Made by a program: the position numbers and the translations under genes. DNA of 64,000 nt from Betaproteobacteria bacterium HGW-Betaproteobacteria-22 (GTDB taxonomy: Bacteria > Pseudomonadota > Gammaproteobacteria > Burkholderiales > Methylophilaceae), in assembly GCA_002842285.1 (NCBI GenBank), contig PHCJ01000001.1, positions 148,369 to 212,368 on the forward strand. The letters run 5' to 3'. Below the pieces are notes generated by a model. The model made no database searches, was not told where the DNA came from, and was given only the letters and a program-made list of their open reading frames with translations. Shown here piece after piece: positions 10,140 to 18,925 of this stretch (positions are counted from its first letter, which is position 1; every line of letters starts with the position of its first letter).

Positions 10140-11474
10140 CTAGTGCGCTGCGACACACACTTGATTGCGCCCGGACTCCTTGGCTCGGTAAAGCGCTTCA
10201 TCCGCACGATTGAGCAACACATCCATATTATCATCTATTGAAACAACTGAAGCCACACCGATAGAAACCGTAAATTTAACCGGCAGGCCATCTTTTAGCG
10301 GCACTTCCGTTGCTGCAACGGCACTTCTTAGGCGCTCCGCCGCCTCGACAGCTTCTTGTATGTCGGTTTCCGGCAGCAGTACGGCAAACTCCTCGCCACC
10401 TATGCGGCCAATAATATCTACTTCACGCAATGTAGTGCGAAAAGTATCCGCCATTTTTTTGAGCACGGCATCGCCTAATTTGTGCCCATGACTATCATTG
10501 ATGCGTTTAAACCAGTCAATATCAATCATAAAAATCGCCAAAGGTTTTGCGTAGCGCAACGTCCGTGCCAGCTCCTTTTCTGCCAGCTCCATAAAATGGC
10601 CACGATTATTGACCTCTGTCAGATAGTCTACATAGGCTTTTTGCCGCAGCTCTTCTTCGAGCTTCTTTCGCTCAGAAATATCCATATGGATACCAATCAT
10701 TCTGAGCGGCTCATGGTTGACGCGCCAGTCTATGACTTTAGCCACAGCAAATAGCCATATCCAGCCGCCATCTTTGGTTTTACGGCGATATTCTATACTC
10801 ACAGGTTCGTTACCTTGCATGCAACGCTGCAAGGCTGCCATCACTGCGGCAGCATCTTCAGGATGCAAATTGGCCTGCCATTCTTTTAGACTGCTGTGAA
10901 ATTCTTCAGGTGAATACCCCAGCATTTTTGAGTATTCATCGCTCACCTCAACCTCACCTGTTGCTACTTCTAAATCAAACCAGGCCTGTTTAGCGGCGAT
11001 CATGGCAAGCCGAATGCGCTCTTCACTTTTACGCAGGGCGGCTTCCGTTAACTTTATCTCGGTAATATCACGTGCCACTCCAAACAGCCCAACCACATCA
11101 CCGAACTTGTCATAAATGGCATATTTACGATTATCCACCCAACCTGCCTTACCATTACGGTCAAGTACAGGCTGAGTTTCGCGTGTCATCGCCATACCCT
11201 GGTTAAAGAGTTTTTTCTCTAATGCGTAATAAATATCCGCGTATTCCGCCGAGAAAACCTCATAGTCTGTTTTGCCTATTAAGTCCTGCCAGCTTTCCGC
11301 ATCATGCGTAATGTTAACGAGTGTTTGACTCGCACCGGTAAACTCATGCGCCCTGTTTTTAAAGTATATATAATCATCGGTGTTATCAAACATTGCCGTG
11401 AGGTTGGCGAGCGCATTCTGCTCCAGTGCTGATGTACCTGGCGCTGACGATTTACTGAGTGAGATTGAAATATG
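10140..11474 (-). pseudogene. C-terminal part (PAS-PAS-GGDEF) of a diguanylate cyclase gene split by the transposon
   Basis: PAS/PAC motifs and GGEEFAVLLPE. N-terminal portion lies at 18603-18925; the listed ORF start (MCGCYIIP) is encoded inside the transposon end. Confidence 0.9.
11467..11474. repeat. Target site duplication, left copy (gaaatatg)
   Basis: Identical 8-mer at 18603-18610, immediately outside both inverted repeats. Confidence 0.93.
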
Positions 11475-11500
11475 CGGAATTATGTAGCAACCGCACAAAG
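11475..11500 (+). repeat. Left terminal inverted repeat (cggaattatgtagcaaccgcacaaag)
   Basis: Exact reverse complement of 18577-18602. Confidence 0.95.
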
Positions 11501-11559
11501 CAAATTTGCCTCATCCCAGTAAAATAACCCCTGTTAAGAATCGTTTCATGGGGAAATAT

Positions 11560-11988
11560 ATGGGGCACACCTACGCTATATCTGGGTTAGTTGGCAAACG
11601 TTCGGAAATGGCCGGACTGGTCGAACACCACCAGAAGGAAATAGAGCGCCTTCGGCAAGGCTTGTACCAGATTGACGCCGCAATCCGTATTTTCGACCCT
11701 ACTTATCGTATCAGATCTATCAAGGCTACGGAATACAGGCGCTACAGTCGCATTTTTAAGAAGGGAGAATGCTATCGTCTGTGTCTTGAATCGCTACGTT
11801 GTGCAGATGATGTTCTAAGCACTACGCTCATTACCGAGATCATCATGCACAAGAAGAAACTGACGCATGACCAGCAGTCAACTATCACGGATAGTGTGAA
11901 CAACTCACTTCGTTTTGCAGAGCGCAGAGGTATCGTCAAGCGCGTTGGCATGGATGGCATAAGCATCCGCTGGAAGCTCGCGGAGTAG
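11560..11988 (+). CDS. Small hypothetical protein of the transposon, paralogue of the next gene
   Basis: MGHTYAISGLVGKRSEMAGLVEHHQKEIERL aligns with MSQPHVISALTDKRAELLGLIEHHQAHIQRL; listed TTG start at 11506 appears too far upstream. Confidence 0.75.
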   Translation: MGHTYAISGLVGKRSEMAGLVEHHQKEIERLRQGLYQIDAAIRIFDPTYRIRSIKATEYRRYSRIFKKGECYRLCLESLRCADDVLSTTLITEIIMHKKKLTHDQQSTITDSVNNSLRFAERRGIVKRVGMDGISIRWKLAE

Positions 11989-11995
11989 GTTCAAT

Positions 11996-12442
11996 ATGTC
12001 ACAGCCCCACGTTATTTCAGCACTCACGGACAAACGAGCGGAATTACTAGGCTTGATCGAACATCATCAAGCGCATATACAGCGCTTATCAATTAACGTA
12101 GATCAGTTGGATGCAACAATGCTGCTGTTTGATGCTGATTATGACTTCAAGAAAGCTAAATCTAAAGGAATACGTGTTACTAATCCTTGGTTTAAACAAG
12201 GAGAGGTGCCTCGACTGCTGCTAGAGATGCTTGGAAGGTCTGAGCAGCCAATAACGACCACGCAATTGACTGATACACTCATTCAAATGAAGGGCATTGA
12301 AGTGGCTGGATTGAAAGAGCGCGACCGCTTGGGCAAGCTGGTCTTTGGAGCGCTTAAACGCATGGCAGACAGGCATCAAGTTAAATCCACGGGCAAAATT
12401 AAAGGTGCTGGCGGCGGTGTAATGCTATGGACGCTGTTTTAG
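11996..12442 (+). CDS. Small hypothetical protein of the transposon, paralogue of the previous gene
   Basis: 148 aa, tandem to 11560-11988 with clear N-terminal similarity. Confidence 0.8.
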   Translation: MSQPHVISALTDKRAELLGLIEHHQAHIQRLSINVDQLDATMLLFDADYDFKKAKSKGIRVTNPWFKQGEVPRLLLEMLGRSEQPITTTQLTDTLIQMKGIEVAGLKERDRLGKLVFGALKRMADRHQVKSTGKIKGAGGGVMLWTLF

Positions 12443-13473
12443 GCAGCTAATCTTTCAGTTAAACGTCTATTGCCCTGCCAATATCCGCACCAGTCACGGT
12501 GAGTTTTGGTTTTGGCACACTTGCTGGCAATGTCATTAAATATTCTGCCATTCGCCCAGCGGCGGGTATCTTCACGGTAAGCGGCTTCATTGGCGTAGTT
12601 GGCGAGATATTCATTACCAAACTTATGCACTTGGCCGTATTGCATACGACGAAAACGTGCAAAGTAACTTTCTGCAAGATTGTTGGTAGTGCCATCATCG
12701 GCGCGATACTCAATACTGTGATTGACACGGCGCGTGTCATAACGTGCATGTAATGGGTCATAGGCATTAGCTTCGTCGGCACACACAATTGCACCACGAC
12801 TTACAAACCTATCTGCCAGGTTAATAACATCGGCTTGGTTCTCACTTTTAATCACGAAGGTTAACGTCTTTTTACCGCCAACATTTTCATTGATGCGGCC
12901 ATTGGCTAATTCAGTACACTTTTGGCGCATCACAAACACGCAGCGCTTATTGGGCTTTTGATGCTTGGCTAAACGGCGGTCTATACGATCTTCTTTCTTG
13001 TTTTTAGGACGGATATGCCCGTTCACATAAGCACCATCCATGTGAATTTCACCATCTAACTTATCAAGCTCGCGCTGTTCAATCAGTGACTCACGGATTT
13101 TATGTGCTAGTACGAATGCCGTCTTGTATTGCACGCCAAGATCACGGCTTAACTGTAGTGCTGATATGCCTTTTACCGCATTGGCATAAATGGCAATCGC
13201 TGCCAGATAGACGCGTAACGGCAACTTATGAAAGGCAAAGATAGTGCCACTGGTAACAGAGAAAGTGTGACTGCAATCCTTGCAACGCCATTGCTTGCGA
13301 GTGCGCTGATAATAATGCTTGCCAACTGTTCCACATGCAGGACACGCCACTTCATCGCCACCACCCCAACGCAACTCCTTAAACACATGGAAGGCCTCTT
13401 GGTTGGTCATCTCAAATACACGACGTACTGACAATGTACGGGCTTGAGCTGAAAGTAAGAAATGTTGAGACAT
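12439..13473 (-). CDS. IS1595-family (ISXO2-like) transposase
   Basis: N-terminal zinc ribbon (CPACGTVGKHYYQRTRKQWRCKDCSHTFSVTSGTIFAFHKLPL) and DDE region (EIHMDGAYVNGH, CADEANAYD, NNLAESYFARFRRMQYGQVHKF). Confidence 0.93.
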   Translation of the reverse strand: MSQHFLLSAQARTLSVRRVFEMTNQEAFHVFKELRWGGGDEVACPACGTVGKHYYQRTRKQWRCKDCSHTFSVTSGTIFAFHKLPLRVYLAAIAIYANAVKGISALQLSRDLGVQYKTAFVLAHKIRESLIEQRELDKLDGEIHMDGAYVNGHIRPKNKKEDRIDRRLAKHQKPNKRCVFVMRQKCTELANGRINENVGGKKTLTFVIKSENQADVINLADRFVSRGAIVCADEANAYDPLHARYDTRRVNHSIEYRADDGTTNNLAESYFARFRRMQYGQVHKFGNEYLANYANEAAYREDTRRWANGRIFNDIASKCAKTKTHRDWCGYWQGNRRLTERLAA

Positions 13474-13622
13474 AATTAATTGCATTCAATGTTGTTTGTA
13501 TGTCTTTATTATACATAAATATGTATGTTATGCAATAATAAAATATATAAATATGAATAATTAAGATATAAATATATCTTTTATAGATATATTTATTTAC
13601 TTATAGTAGATAGTATGTTCTA

Positions 13623-13913
13623 ATGAAGGCTAAAGTTAATGTAATAAGGTTTTTAATGGAATTGAGAGAGCTAATCCGTGGCGCACGCGCTTTAGTCGAG
13701 GCTAGAGAAAAAAGGTCTATTACCCAGACAGAGATGGCTGGGCGCATAGGTATTGGTTATCGCACCTATTTGGAATACGAAAGAGGTACAAATGCGCCTT
13801 TGGCAATGAAGGCATTGTTGAACTTGCTGACGTTACTTGACGATCAAGAGGTGGTAAGAGTGGTGCGTGAGTGGACGCAACATAAGGAGGTGACAAATGA
13901 ACAGCATCAATAA
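13623..13913 (+). CDS. XRE-family helix-turn-helix regulator
   Basis: ITQTEMAGRIGIGYRTYLEYERGTNAPLAMKALLNLLTLL. Confidence 0.8.
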   Translation: MKAKVNVIRFLMELRELIRGARALVEAREKRSITQTEMAGRIGIGYRTYLEYERGTNAPLAMKALLNLLTLLDDQEVVRVVREWTQHKEVTNEQHQ

Positions 13914-14844
13914 AATGGAAGTGGTTGGGAAAGCTAGCGGCTTATCAGCCTCTAACCCAATACCAAAATACCATCGCCAACAGTATTTGTTAGCCCTGCT
14001 GGAGCTTGCAGGCGGCGTATTGAGTAAAATGGATTTACAAAAACTGTTGTTTCTTGCCGAACAAGGAACAAAAAACGCACACTACGACTTTATCCCTTAT
14101 CACTATGGGTGTTATTCGTTTCAAGCACAGTCTGATATTGAGTTAATGGAATCACGTGGCTGGCTAACGATTGATGGTAATCACCTTAACTTAAATGGCA
14201 GTATTGTCCGCCATCTGGCACAGTCAGTTATACAGCACATTAAATACATACTCGCCAAATACAATGCGTATCGTGGCAATGAGTTGGTGCGCTATATTTA
14301 CGAGAAGTACCCTTACTTTGCGATTAACAGCAAAATCGCAAAGACCATATTAAGCCAAGAGGCCTATCAATCGGTACAGCAAAGTGCTGAGAGCCTTGAC
14401 CAAGAGCAAAGTGTGTTATTTACCATAGGCTATGAAGGTCTGACTCTAGAACAATATATTAACCAATTGATAAAAAACGATGTAAAGCTATTATGCGATG
14501 TGCGAATTAACCCGCTAAGCAGAAAATTTGGCTTTTCCAAAAGCACATTAAGCCATGTTTTACCGCAAATAGGCATCGGTTATATGCATGTTCCAGAGCT
14601 GGGAATTGAATCTGAGAAACGCGCTCATCTTGAAGAGAAGCAAGATTATACGAGGCTATTTAAGGCGTATCGCTTAACCCTTCCGCAAAAGACAACAGGC
14701 ATTGATAAAGTTAGGCACCTATTAGAGCAACATCAACGTATAGCACTTACTTGTTTTGAAAAAGAGCATGATGAGTGCCATCGCCACTGTGTGAGCGACC
14801 ATCTTATGCAAACCGACAATGCCATTAAAGTGGTTCACCTATGA
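13897..14844 (+). CDS. DUF488-domain protein with N-terminal winged-helix/SocA-like region
   Basis: C-terminus FTIGYEGLTLEQYINQLI...LCDVRINPLSRKFGFSKSTL...CFEKEHDECHRHCVSDHL is DUF488-like; overlaps flanking genes. Confidence 0.8.
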   Translation: MNSINKMEVVGKASGLSASNPIPKYHRQQYLLALLELAGGVLSKMDLQKLLFLAEQGTKNAHYDFIPYHYGCYSFQAQSDIELMESRGWLTIDGNHLNLNGSIVRHLAQSVIQHIKYILAKYNAYRGNELVRYIYEKYPYFAINSKIAKTILSQEAYQSVQQSAESLDQEQSVLFTIGYEGLTLEQYINQLIKNDVKLLCDVRINPLSRKFGFSKSTLSHVLPQIGIGYMHVPELGIESEKRAHLEEKQDYTRLFKAYRLTLPQKTTGIDKVRHLLEQHQRIALTCFEKEHDECHRHCVSDHLMQTDNAIKVVHL

Positions 14845-15668
14845 GCGAAACGCGCAAAGTTTTTATTACTGTAAAAACCTACCCAACATTATCAAAAAGT
14901 TATGATGAGTTGGTATGTACCGCAGGCATTTTAGATGATGGCAGTTGGATTCGGGTATATCCATTACCATTTAGAAAACTGGATTACGAAAACCGTTATC
15001 AAAAATATCAATGGATGGAACTGCCAATTGAGCGCAATTTAGCTGATCCAAGGCCAGAAAGTTTCAAAGTCACCGATTTGTCAAAAGTTAAACTGATTGG
15101 CACACCCATCGGCACAGAGCAAGGGTGGTTGGCTAGAAAGGAAATTATCTTTGCAAAAAACAAGGCTTATACAAACTTGGAAGCGCTTATCAAATTGGCT
15201 AACGATAATCATCTATCACTTGCCACATTCAAACCGACACGATTATTAGATTTTGTGGTGGAAGAAACTGAACGCAAATGGGGTGCCGAGCATTTGGAAA
15301 CCTTGAAACAAAAAGCCAATCAATTATCACTGTTTCAAACAGAAGATGAAGTGAGAAAAGAGTTTGCTGTAGTGGATAAGCTGCCCTATAAGTTCTCGTA
15401 TCGGTTTTGTGACGACACAGGCAAAGAAAGTACGCTGATGATTGAAGATTGGGAAATTGGCGCGTTATATTGGAATTGTCTTCAAAGAAGCGGTAGTGAA
15501 GAAGCAGCAATCGAACAAGTGAAGCAAAAATACTGGGATACATTTCTAAAAAATGATTTGCACTTGTTTTTAGGTACAACAAGACAGTTTCACGCCTGGG
15601 CTAAAAATCCTTTTGTGATTATTGGTGTATTTTATCCACCGCTAGATCAACAACAAGCACTGTTTTAA
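14841..15668 (+). CDS. Hypothetical protein translationally coupled to DUF488 gene
   Basis: 275 aa ORF with 4-bp ATGA overlap with the DUF488 gene; no family recognised. Confidence 0.75.
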   Translation: MSETRKVFITVKTYPTLSKSYDELVCTAGILDDGSWIRVYPLPFRKLDYENRYQKYQWMELPIERNLADPRPESFKVTDLSKVKLIGTPIGTEQGWLARKEIIFAKNKAYTNLEALIKLANDNHLSLATFKPTRLLDFVVEETERKWGAEHLETLKQKANQLSLFQTEDEVRKEFAVVDKLPYKFSYRFCDDTGKESTLMIEDWEIGALYWNCLQRSGSEEAAIEQVKQKYWDTFLKNDLHLFLGTTRQFHAWAKNPFVIIGVFYPPLDQQQALF

Positions 15669-15731
15669 AGTTATGTAATTCGACCTGATCCCGCCAAAAG
15701 TATGTATAAATAATGATAAAGTAGTTGACAA

Positions 15732-16885
15732 ATGAAAAATGACGCCATAATAACTGCAAGCAAGCAAGCAAGCAAGCAAGCGAATCTACATCTAGCAGTC
15801 GTGCTCTATCCAATGCAAAGAAAGCTAAGAAGGATGAGTTCTATACCCAACTTGGCGACGTCAGCAACGAACTGAAATACTACAAGTCGCAACTGCGAGA
15901 CAAAACAATTTTATGCAACTGCGATGACCCATTTGAGAGCAATTTTTTCAAGTATTTTGCGCTCAACTTCAATACACTTGGCATCAAGAAGCTCATCGCT
16001 ACAAGCTACAAAAAATCACCTATCGTTGGTGGCCAATTACCGCTCATTACCATTGAAGGCTTAAAACCAGAAGGCAAAGAGCCATACGCGATAGAAATCA
16101 ACGAAGTACCTGATCAAAACGTTGACGGTGCGACCGACCTTGCCGACGTAGAATACCTCCTCAAGCACAACGCCAATACAGCTAGTTCACTCAAGGCCGA
16201 CAACACTTACAATGCTGGTGACTTCCGAAGTAGTGAGTGTGTGGCGTTATTAAAACAGGCTGACATCGTTATCACCAATCCGCCTTTCTCTCTGTTTCGT
16301 GAATATGTGGCGCAACTCGTCACGTACAATAAACAGTTCATCATAATCGGGAATAAAAACGCGATTACTTACAAAGAGATTTTTAAGTTAATTAAGGAAA
16401 ACAGAGCATGGGTTGGCGCCACCCCAATGGGCGTTGATATGTTATTTGACGTTCCAGAGGAATACGCCAAAATCATGATTGAAAATGGAAAAGAAGGCAG
16501 TAACTACAAAATTGTTAATGGGATTGTCAAAGGTCGATCGTCGTCAATTTGGTTCACAAATATGGACAACCCTAAGCGTCACGAAGAAATCACCCTCTAC
16601 AGAAAATACACATCAGGCGAATATCCGACCTATGATAATTACGATGCAATCGAGGTTGGCAGGGTAGCAGAAATTCCAGTTGATTATGATGGCGCAATGG
16701 GTGTGCCAATAACTTTTTTAGACAAATATAACCCTGAACAGTTTGAAATTATTGGAATGTCTGCATCTGCTGGTTACGATGTAGAGGTTGTTGGGCTTGA
16801 AAAAAACTCTAAATTCAAAGATGCACGGCCACTTCTTAGCGGAAAAAATACTTACGCAAGAATTTTCATTAAGCGAAAGAAATAA
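15732..16885 (+). CDS. M.EcoRI-like adenine-specific DNA methyltransferase, phase-variable; OFF in this register (ATG 15732 is in frame 0, the methylase in frame 2)
   Basis: Frame-2 reading 15743-16885 is open: AKKAKKDEFYTQLGDVSNELKYYKSQLRDKTILCNCDDPFESNFFKYFALNFNTLGIKKLIATSY...ADIVITNPPFSLFREYV. It strongly resembles the M.EcoRI N-terminus as I recall it, with an NPPF catalytic motif. Confidence 0.85.
15757..15780 (+). repeat. Tetranucleotide simple sequence repeat (CAAG)6
   Basis: caagcaagcaagcaagcaagcaag read directly, near the 5' end of the methyltransferase frame. Confidence 0.97.
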
Positions 16886-16886
16886 T

Positions 16887-17978
16887 ATGATAATCATTCT
16901 GAAAAATATCAAGGTGTCAGAACTCACCAAGGGGTATGAAGATAAAGCTGAAGAAGGTGTGCGTGGCTACGATGGCACACTCAATATCCGACCAGCGTAT
17001 CAGCGCGAGTTCATCTATAAAGAAAAGCAGCGTAACGAGGTTATCAACACTGTCCGCAAGAGCTTCCCTCTCAACACGATGTATTGGGCTGTGGCAGGCG
17101 AAGGTTATGAGCTTATGGATGGCCAACAGCGCACCGTTAGCATTTGCCAATATGTACAAGGTGACTTTGCGGTAGAAATTGATGGATCTCCGATGTTCTT
17201 CAACAATCTTACATCCGAGAAGCAGCAGCAAATTCTGGATTACGAAGTTTCAGTTTATGTTTGTGAAGGTGCGGAAGGAGAAAAGCTTGACTGGTTCAAA
17301 ATCATTAACATTGCTGGTGAGAAATTAACAGACCAGGAGCTGCGTAACGCGATTTATACAGGCCCGTGGCTCGCTGATGCGAAGCGATGGTTTTCGCGCT
17401 CAGGCTGCCCTGCGTATCAAATTGGCGAAAAGTATGTGAATGGTTCACCTATACGTCAGGAGTTGCTAGAAAAGGCTATTGAGTGGATTTCTGGGGGTAA
17501 AATTGAGGACTACATGAGTCGTCATCAGCATGACTCTGACGCTCAAGAACTGTGGCAATACTATCAGGAAGTGATTGCGTGGGTAGAGCGTATATTCCCA
17601 GAGTATCGAAAAATTATGAAGGGTCTTGATTGGGGGAAGTTCTACAACGAGCACAAGGATGATAAGCTGAATGCGTCGAAATTGGAGCAGCGTATCGTGG
17701 AACTCATTGAAGACGACGAGGTAGACAACAAAAAAGGCATTTACGAGTATCTTTTAACCAACAACGAAAAGACCTTGAGCCTACGTATGTTCGACGAAAA
17801 GACAAAAGTAAAAATTTACGAAAAGCAAAAAGGAATTTGCCCGACCTGCAAAAAACACTACGACATAGGTTCAATGGAAGCTGATCATATTATTCCGTGG
17901 AGCAAGGGTGGCAAAACAACATCAGATAATTGCCAAATGCTTTGTAAGATGGACAATAGAACAAAAAGCGGGAAGTAG
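16887..17978 (+). CDS. DUF262 (ParB-like) protein with C-terminal HNH endonuclease domain
   Basis: RPAYQREFIYKEKQRNEVINTV...YELMDGQQRTVSIC (DUF262) and CPTCKKHYDIGSMEADHIIPWSKGGKTTSDNCQMLCKMDNRTK (HNH); starts 1 nt after methylase stop. Confidence 0.9.
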   Translation: MIIILKNIKVSELTKGYEDKAEEGVRGYDGTLNIRPAYQREFIYKEKQRNEVINTVRKSFPLNTMYWAVAGEGYELMDGQQRTVSICQYVQGDFAVEIDGSPMFFNNLTSEKQQQILDYEVSVYVCEGAEGEKLDWFKIINIAGEKLTDQELRNAIYTGPWLADAKRWFSRSGCPAYQIGEKYVNGSPIRQELLEKAIEWISGGKIEDYMSRHQHDSDAQELWQYYQEVIAWVERIFPEYRKIMKGLDWGKFYNEHKDDKLNASKLEQRIVELIEDDEVDNKKGIYEYLLTNNEKTLSLRMFDEKTKVKIYEKQKGICPTCKKHYDIGSMEADHIIPWSKGGKTTSDNCQMLCKMDNRTKSGK

Positions 17979-18487
17979 TGAGTAGCAAGATAATGGAAAT
18001 TAAAAAAGACAGATTGCTATTGTTCTTTGATACTGAGTTCACAGACTTTAAGGATATGGATCTAATCAGCATAGGCATAGTGTCGCAACACTGGCATGAG
18101 TTCTACGCTGAAAATTCAGAATATAACAAAGCCTGGTGTAACGATTTTGTTAAGACCGAAGTCCTAACTAAACTTCAAGGCGGTGAATACACTATGCCTT
18201 ACAATCAGCTCAAAGAAAAGTTACAAATATGGATTTCTGATTTGCTTGAAGAGTATGTATCCGTATTGTTTGTATTTGATTATTCTGGCGACTGGTTTCT
18301 AATGGGCGATTTACTAACTGATTATCCACAAAAAGAGAAAGTCCACGGTCAAAAAGACGAACTGGACGCAGGCATAGAGTTGTATTTTATGCATGATCGA
18401 TCAAATGAGCACCATGCTTTACATGATGCTAAAGCCTTATTTAATGGGTTTAAGGTTAAGTACGCAGGGAAAGAGTTAACGTATTAG
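17978..18487 (+). CDS. DEDD-type 3'-5' exonuclease-like protein (RNase H fold)
   Basis: LLLFFDTEFTDFKDMDLISIGIV ... HHALHDAKALFNGF; GTG start overlaps upstream stop by 1 nt (ATG at 17993 is an alternative). Confidence 0.7.
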   Translation: MSSKIMEIKKDRLLLFFDTEFTDFKDMDLISIGIVSQHWHEFYAENSEYNKAWCNDFVKTEVLTKLQGGEYTMPYNQLKEKLQIWISDLLEEYVSVLFVFDYSGDWFLMGDLLTDYPQKEKVHGQKDELDAGIELYFMHDRSNEHHALHDAKALFNGFKVKYAGKELTY

Positions 18488-18576
18488 TCAGGAGCTAGAC
18501 AATTCAAGCGCAATGCTTAAGGGTGGCTTTCTCAGATGGTAATCATAATCAACTTGCAACCTATTGATTAATTTAA

Positions 18577-18602
18577 CTTTGTGCGGTTGCTACATAATTC
18601 CG
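18577..18602 (-). repeat. Right terminal inverted repeat
   Basis: ctttgtgcggttgctacataattccg, exact reverse complement of 11475-11500. Confidence 0.95.
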
Positions 18603-18610
18603 GAAATATG
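18603..18610. repeat. Target site duplication, right copy (gaaatatg)
   Basis: Identical to 11467-11474. Confidence 0.93.
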
Positions 18611-18925
18611 CGTAGTGAGTTTGCCAAAATCAGAGCTTTTGCGGTAACGTGCGTTTAAAATCATCACTTGACCGTCTTTTTTTATCAATCTCAGGGTCAA
18701 TAGCGGCAAGCCATTAGCGGGTGCGTGCGAGAACAGCATGTCGCGCACATCTAAATCATCAACATGAAAAATATCAGCAAAACTTGGATTGGAGTTGATA
18801 AAATCCTCGGTACTGTAGCCCGTCAGTAGCTCAACATCCCCCGACACCTGCTCACAGCTCAGTGTATCTTGTGCCAATGCAAACTCCAGTTGCACCTGCA
18901 TGGTATTTTGTTCTCGCGCTTGCAT
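18603..18925 (-). pseudogene. N-terminal PAS part of the split diguanylate cyclase gene
   Basis: MQAREQNTMQVQLEFALAQDT...DFGKLTTHIS ends at the transposon; continues in frame with 10140-11474 if the element is removed. Confidence 0.88.

Larger units (their letters stand above)
11475..18602. mobile_element. Composite IS1595-family transposon with passenger genes, 7128 bp
   Basis: Perfect 26-bp TIRs (11475-11500, 18577-18602), 8-bp TSD, internal ISXO2-like transposase, and restoration of the interrupted reading frame on excision. Confidence 0.93.

Noticed and set aside
11475-11498. N-terminal MCGCYIIP of ORF 10140-11498
   Set aside because: Encoded by the transposon terminal repeat, not part of the original gene.
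12499-12753. Plus-strand ORFs opposite the transposase
   Set aside because: Antisense to a strongly supported transposase gene.
15757-15780. CRISPR-like repeat
   Set aside because: Uninterrupted tetranucleotide tract without spacers; a simple sequence repeat.
16241-16885. ORF track methylase starting at GTG 16241
   Set aside because: This would lack the N-terminal third including the DEFYTQ and NCDDP regions; it is an artefact of the missing in-frame start at the phase-OFF repeat.
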